NCBI GenBank assembly: GCA_018241445.1
Contig: JAFEDT010000008.1
Coordinates: 186,001-250,000 of the forward strand
Source: Pseudomonadota bacterium
Lineage (GTDB): Bacteria > Pseudomonadota > Gammaproteobacteria > Steroidobacterales > Steroidobacteraceae
Direction: 5' to 3'
Length of the DNA: 64,000 nt
The translations under genes were made by a program, and so were the position numbers. Shown here one piece after another: positions 60,131 through 64,000 of the stretch (its first letter is position 1; each line of letters opens with the position of its first letter). Under the pieces are notes generated by a model that had not been told where the DNA came from, did not search any database, and was given only the letters and a program-made list of their open reading frames with translations.

Positions 60131-60772
60131 TCAGGCGCGCGCCGCGCGGCGGCGCAGTGCCGCCACGGCTACCGGCAGCAGGGACAGCAACACGATCAGC
60201 ACCGTCACCGCGCCGAAGTTGCGCCTGACCAGCGGGATGTTGCCGAACAGGTAGCCCCCCCACACGAACAGCGTGACCCACAGCACCCCGCCTGCCAGGT
60301 TGTAGGCCAGGAATTTTGCGTAAGGCATGCGCCCTACGCCCGCCACGAAGGGGGCGCAGGTGCGCACGATCGGCATGAAGCGTGACAGCACGATCGCCAG
60401 CGCCCCGTAACGCCGGAAAAACTCCTCGGTGCGGCGCAGGTACTCCACCTTCAGCAGCCTGATCCGCCCGCTGAAGGCGGCCGGACCCACCATGCGCCCG
60501 ATGGAGTAGTTGGCCAGGTTGCCCAGGACCGCCGCCACCGACAGCAGGATCCACAGCACCGGCGCGCTCAGCGTGCCGCTGGTATCGACCGCCGCCAGCG
60601 CGCCCACCGCGAACAGCAGCGAGTCGCCCGGCAGGAATGGCGTGACCACCAGGCCGGTCTCGCAGAAGATCACCGCGAACAGCAGCGGGTACATCCACAG
60701 GCCGAAGCGCGCCAGGAGATCCACCAGGTGGTGGTCGAGGTGCAGGATCAGGTCCAGCAGGGTGCTCAGCAT
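60131..60772 (-). CDS. DedA-family membrane protein
   Basis: 213 residues. Motif VVTPFLPGDSLLFAVGALAA (the DedA F/E-PGD region), GNLANYSIGRMVGP, and RFMPIVRTCAPFVAGVGRMPYAKFLAYNLAGGVLWV. DedA proteins act in membrane homeostasis, some as undecaprenyl-phosphate or lipid flippases. ATG 60772 is preferred; 60859 would add 29 residues without similarity. Convergent with the MAPEG gene by 7 bases. Confidence 0.94.
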   Translation of the reverse strand: MLSTLLDLILHLDHHLVDLLARFGLWMYPLLFAVIFCETGLVVTPFLPGDSLLFAVGALAAVDTSGTLSAPVLWILLSVAAVLGNLANYSIGRMVGPAAFSGRIRLLKVEYLRRTEEFFRRYGALAIVLSRFMPIVRTCAPFVAGVGRMPYAKFLAYNLAGGVLWVTLFVWGGYLFGNIPLVRRNFGAVTVLIVLLSLLPVAVAALRRRAARA

Positions 60773-60854
60773 GGGCGCGAAGGATACGCGAAGCCGGGCC
60801 GGTGCCCGCGCCCAGAACCCCGTGCCCAGCGCCAGCCAGTCGCTGCGCGCCCCA

Positions 60855-60870
60855 GGCACAAGAATGTGCC
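60855..60870. terminator. Small hairpin after the S41 peptidase gene
   Basis: GGCACA / TGTGCC with loop AGAA, 28 bases after the S41 stop on the minus strand, next to a second GC-rich stem (GCCCCGC / GCGGGGC, 60868-60892). Weak evidence for termination. Confidence 0.35.
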
Positions 60871-60897
60871 CCGCCGCCGTAGCTCGCGGGGCTCAGA

Positions 60898-61896
60898 TCA
60901 GGGTACGGCGGTGCGCAGGGCCACCAGTGCGCCCGGGGCGGCGGGCTGCGCCGCGGCCCGCAGCCGCTCCTGCAACAGCCGCAGGGCCACGGCGAGCTGC
61001 GGATCCGCCGCCGCGGCATCAGGGGCCTGCACGGGTTCCTCCGCCAGTACATCCGGCATCAGCCCGACGCTTTGGATGGAGGCGCCTGACGGCGTGAAGT
61101 AGCGGGAGGTCGTGAGCTTGATGGCCCCGCCATGCGCGAGCGGAGTGACAGTCTGGACCGAGCCCTTGCCGTAAGTGCGCTGGCCCACCAGCAGGGCGCG
61201 GCCATGATCCTTCAGCGCCGCCGCCACGATCTCGGATGCTGACGCGGAACCCTGGTTCACCAGCACCACCAGGGGGGCGCCCTCGCTCAGGTCCCCGGGC
61301 GTCGCCTCCATGGAAAAGCGCGACTCCGGTGTCCGCCCGTCCCCGGTCACGATGACGCCACTGTCCAGGAAGTCGTCAGCCACGGCCACACCGGATTCAA
61401 GCACCCCGCCTGGATTATTTCTTAAATCGATCAAATAACCCATGATTCTGGAATCATTACTACTTTTTATGCGAATAATTGCGCGACGCAGCTCCTCGGG
61501 CGTCGCCTCATTGAAGGTCGTGATTCGCAGGTAGCCGATGCCCGGCGCCAGCGTGCGCGCCTCCACTGAATGAGTGCTGGGAGTGGCGCCAGCGGTGCTC
61601 ACCCGCACCTGCTCGAGCTGCGAGCGGTCGAGATAGGCGGAATGGGGATCGAGCGCGGCCACCATCCCGCGAAGGGCGGTTTCCATCAGGGCGTGGTCAT
61701 CGACCTCATCCACGTAGTCCCGCTTGATGCGCTCGTAGACCTCGGCGAACAGCCGTGCCTCCTGCCAGGGCAGGAGCCCGGGAGCGGGAGCGCCCGCCGG
61801 CTCGCCCGGACGCTCCGCCAGGACCGAATGGCTCGCGGCGCCGCAGAAGCCGAGCAGCAGGCCGGCAATCAGCGCAATGGGAGTCCGGGAGCGCAC
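60898..61896 (-). CDS. S41-family C-terminal-processing protease lacking a PDZ domain
   Basis: 332 residues. Signal peptide RTPIALIAGLLLGFCGAASHSVLA; helical N-part VYERIKRDYVDEVDDHALMETALRGMVAALDPHSAYLD. The catalytic domain has LIDLRNNPGG, Ser in NQGSASASEIVAAAL and Lys in GQRTYGKGSVQTVTPL. CtpA enzymes usually carry a PDZ domain of about 90 residues between the YLD and GIGYLRI segments; here only about 19 residues (VRVSTAGATPSTHSVEART) remain. One 70-base stretch (61411-61480), next to the catalytic core, is 27% GC. It lies 31 bases downstream of the GGDEF/EAL gene, so may be co-transcribed. Confidence 0.93.
   Translation of the reverse strand: MRSRTPIALIAGLLLGFCGAASHSVLAERPGEPAGAPAPGLLPWQEARLFAEVYERIKRDYVDEVDDHALMETALRGMVAALDPHSAYLDRSQLEQVRVSTAGATPSTHSVEARTLAPGIGYLRITTFNEATPEELRRAIIRIKSSNDSRIMGYLIDLRNNPGGVLESGVAVADDFLDSGVIVTGDGRTPESRFSMEATPGDLSEGAPLVVLVNQGSASASEIVAAALKDHGRALLVGQRTYGKGSVQTVTPLAHGGAIKLTTSRYFTPSGASIQSVGLMPDVLAEEPVQAPDAAAADPQLAVALRLLQERLRAAAQPAAPGALVALRTAVP
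61411..61480. other. AT-rich patch inside the S41 protease gene
   Basis: 70 bases counted at 19 G/C (27%) in a strongly GC-rich region. Codons such as ATA, AAA, AGT, AAT, TTA and AGA occur in succession while the protein (RIKSSNDSRIMGYLIDLRN) remains normal for the family. It contains the palindrome ATGATTC-TG-GAATCAT (61442-61457). See findings. Confidence 0.8.
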
Positions 61897-61927
61897 GGGG
61901 ATTCGTACCGGAGGTTCGCGGGCTGCT

Positions 61928-64000
61928 TCAGTGCGAAGCCGCCGCCACGGGGGGTGCGGGGAAGGGACCGCTGGTATCGCGCACCGTCAGCTCACTCAGC
62001 AGGTCGACAAGCGGCATGGGCCGGCCGATCGCAAATCCCTGGCCGTAGTCGACCCCCAGTTCCGCGACCCGCGTGCTGATGGCCTCGGTCTCGATGTACT
62101 CCGCGACGGTCACGATTGACATGCTGCGGGCGAGCTGAGCGATGGCGTGCACCATCGACTCCGCGCGCGGATCCTTCAGGACGTCCCGCACAAAGCTGCC
62201 GTCGATCTTCAGCATGGTGACCGGCAGCTGCCGCAGGCACGACAGCGACGACAGGCCCACGCCGAAATCATCCAGCGCCACTCCGCAGCCCAGGCGGCGC
62301 AGGCTGGTCATGAGTGACTCCGCGCGGGCCAGGCTGGTGACCGTGGCGTTCTCTGTCAGCTCGAAGCAGAAAAGCCGCGGATCCAGGCCGCTGCCCGCGA
62401 CCCGCTCCAGCAGCATGCCGGAGAAGGCGTCATCCAGCAGCGACTGGCCGGAGAAATTGATCGCGAAACCCAGCGCCTGGCCCTGCAGCACCGCGGCGTG
62501 CGGTTTCAGCACCTCGATCGCGTGGTTGACGACCCAGCGATCGATGGCCGGCATCAACTGGTAGCGGGTGGCCGCGGACAGGAAGCTGTCGGGCCCCACG
62601 GTATGCCCCTGCTCGTCCGTCATGCGCAGCAGCAACTCGTAGTGCGGGCGGCCGCCATGCACCCCGGCGAAGGGCAGGATGAGCTGCGCATCCAGGTGCA
62701 GGCGCCCGCCGTCGATGGCCGCGCGCAGCCGGTCGGCGATGCCGATGTCGGCAAAACGGCGCACGATGCTGACGTCGCTCTGCTGGTAGGTCTCCACGCG
62801 ATTGCGGCCGCGGTCCTTGGCGGCCCGGCAGGCGGTTTCGGCGGCGGCCAGCGCATGCGCCAGTTCGTCCGCCGCCACGTCCACCAGCGCCACCCCGATG
62901 CTCACCGAGAAGCGCAGGCGCGGGTTGTCGGGCTGGAAGGCGAGCTGTTCAGCTCCCTGGCGCACCGACTCGGCAAACGCTTCCGCGTCACAGACCTGGG
63001 CGGGCAGCATCAGCACGAAGCGGTCGCCGGAAATGCGCGCACCGAAGGCGCCCGGCGGCAGGCGGCGGCGCAGCAGCTCACCCAGCTGCGCCAGTGCCGC
63101 ATCGCCCACGTGCATGCCGCATTTCTCGTTGATGGCATGCAGCTGGTCGACGTCGATGTACAGCCCACTCCACGGGCCGCTGGCTGCAGGCGCCGTAACC
63201 ACGCTGCGCACGCGACGCTCGAAGGCGGCGCGTGAATACAGTCCCGACAGGGAGTCGTAACTGCTCTCGATCACCGCCATCGACTTGCGCGCCATGATCT
63301 GCGCGATGTGCGCATCGCGCGAGGTGTAGCTGTCGGTGCCGGCATCGCGCAGCAGGATCAGTACGCCGACGCTGCGGTCGGTGCGCGAGCGCAGCGGGCA
63401 ACACAGCACGCGGTAGGGGAAGGCCTCGGGTGCCGACGCCGACTGGATCTGGTTGCGTATGAGGGGCTCGCGCTGCTGCTGCGCCAGCGCCGCCAGCTGG
63501 CGGTGCGAGCGCATCAGGAACTGAGTGTCCGCGCCGCGATTGGCGCCCGCGCTGCGCAGCAGTGTCAGGTTCTTCTCCGGCACCAGCAGCGCGGCGCTGC
63601 CGCTGCGCAGGTGTTCCAGTGTCTGCTGCAGCAGCACCTGCAGGTCCTGTGCGCCGTCGGCGCCGCCGGCCCCCTGGGCGGAGTCGCCCTGCGTCAGCAG
63701 CAGGCTCAGGTCGCGGTCCATGCCGCGCAGCGATTCCTTCAATTCGTCGATGGCGGCGCCGGAGGTCAGATCGCGGCGCAGGCACTCCAGCACCGGCGCC
63801 AGCAGCGACTGCGCGAAGGCGAAGTCCGGCGGCCGCCGCTCCATACCCTCGGCCGCGCGGCACGGCACGACCACGATCCCGCGCAGGGCGCCGGGCCTGT
63901 CCCACAGCACGAACAGGTACACCGCCTGGCCGCCCTCCAGCAGGCGCAGCTGTCCGGGGGTCGAAGGCTCGGCGGCGGCACGCAGCAGCGCGTCCTCGAC
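61928..64000 (-). CDS. GGDEF/EAL protein, c-di-GMP phosphodiesterase, 5' end off window
   Basis: 690 residues present; open to the right edge. N-terminal part with GAF-like features (ALRGIVVVPCRA...; YRVLCCPLRSRTDRSVGVLIL), then GGDEF domain DSLSGLYSRAAFERR, YIDVDQLHAINEKCG and ARISGDRFVLML, whose active-site motif is SGDRF, so no cyclase activity is expected. The EAL domain has YELLLRM (E kept), FAINFSGQSL, FELTENATVT, GVALDDFGVGLSSLSCL, MLKIDGSFV, and YGQGFAIGRPMP; metal ligands look complete. It likely degrades c-di-GMP, perhaps with the GGDEF domain as a GTP sensor. Confidence 0.93.
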   Translation of the reverse strand, partial: VEDALLRAAAEPSTPGQLRLLEGGQAVYLFVLWDRPGALRGIVVVPCRAAEGMERRPPDFAFAQSLLAPVLECLRRDLTSGAAIDELKESLRGMDRDLSLLLTQGDSAQGAGGADGAQDLQVLLQQTLEHLRSGSAALLVPEKNLTLLRSAGANRGADTQFLMRSHRQLAALAQQQREPLIRNQIQSASAPEAFPYRVLCCPLRSRTDRSVGVLILLRDAGTDSYTSRDAHIAQIMARKSMAVIESSYDSLSGLYSRAAFERRVRSVVTAPAASGPWSGLYIDVDQLHAINEKCGMHVGDAALAQLGELLRRRLPPGAFGARISGDRFVLMLPAQVCDAEAFAESVRQGAEQLAFQPDNPRLRFSVSIGVALVDVAADELAHALAAAETACRAAKDRGRNRVETYQQSDVSIVRRFADIGIADRLRAAIDGGRLHLDAQLILPFAGVHGGRPHYELLLRMTDEQGHTVGPDSFLSAATRYQLMPAIDRWVVNHAIEVLKPHAAVLQGQALGFAINFSGQSLLDDAFSGMLLERVAGSGLDPRLFCFELTENATVTSLARAESLMTSLRRLGCGVALDDFGVGLSSLSCLRQLPVTMLKIDGSFVRDVLKDPRAESMVHAIAQLARSMSIVTVAEYIETEAISTRVAELGVDYGQGFAIGRPMPLVDLLSELTVRDTSGPFPAPPVAAASH

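Overview
The window is about 64 kb of high-GC DNA with tight gene packing; no gap between genes exceeds 300 bases. The atpIBEFHAGDC-glmU-glmS order, the rsmG-parA-parB block just upstream of it, a Xanthomonas-like AtpE, a TonB-dependent receptor of the type common in Xanthomonas and Caulobacter, an M2 (ACE-like) peptidase and a complete TatABC together suggest a chromosomal segment of a gammaproteobacterium near Xanthomonadales, Nevskiales or Steroidobacterales. I see no rRNA, tRNA, CRISPR array, insertion sequence or phage.

Layout. 1-7841: mixed housekeeping genes (secreted M20 amidohydrolase cut by the left edge, glycosyltransferase, OsmC protein, methyltransferase, YbhB protein, rimO, a lipoprotein, a LysM protein). 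7955-21228: a sugar-utilisation locus arranged as two divergent operons around an AT-rich control region at about 13650-13745. The minus operon has a Tat-exported GH36 glycosidase, a DeoR/AgaR-type regulator, an exported amidohydrolase and a SulP transporter. The plus operon has a DMT permease, a GatZ/AgaZ protein, a TonB receptor, an AgaS-type SIS protein and a BadF-type sugar kinase. Together they read as outer-membrane import, periplasmic cleavage, inner-membrane transport, phosphorylation and isomerisation/deamination of an alpha-galactoside or, more likely, an N-acetylgalactosamine-containing sugar, without a PTS.

21241-37068 (mostly minus): alpha/beta hydrolase, glmS, glmU, a membrane-bound C13 (legumain-like) peptidase, the nine-gene ATP synthase operon, parB, parA, rsmG. 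37080-45914: a QseBC-like two-component pair, a secreted S9 prolyl-oligopeptidase-type protease, an MBL hydrolase, and the methylcitrate cycle genes prpBCD. 46052-50363: a Do-family periplasmic protease, a di-haem cytochrome c, dtd and tatABC. 50398-57950: a Tat-exported PLP enzyme, a POT peptide transporter, an ACE-like lipoprotein peptidase and an OPT oligopeptide transporter, together a peptide-scavenging neighbourhood. 57913-64000: small membrane proteins, DedA, a PDZ-less S41 protease and a GGDEF/EAL protein cut by the right edge.

The most unusual points are the non-PTS galactosaminide locus with its paired operators, a CTG start for tatB, a PDZ-less S41 protease with a 27% GC patch in its catalytic region, a repeat-extended RimO C-terminus, a dispersed TTCCT-loop palindrome, and a large inverted repeat inside the atp operon.
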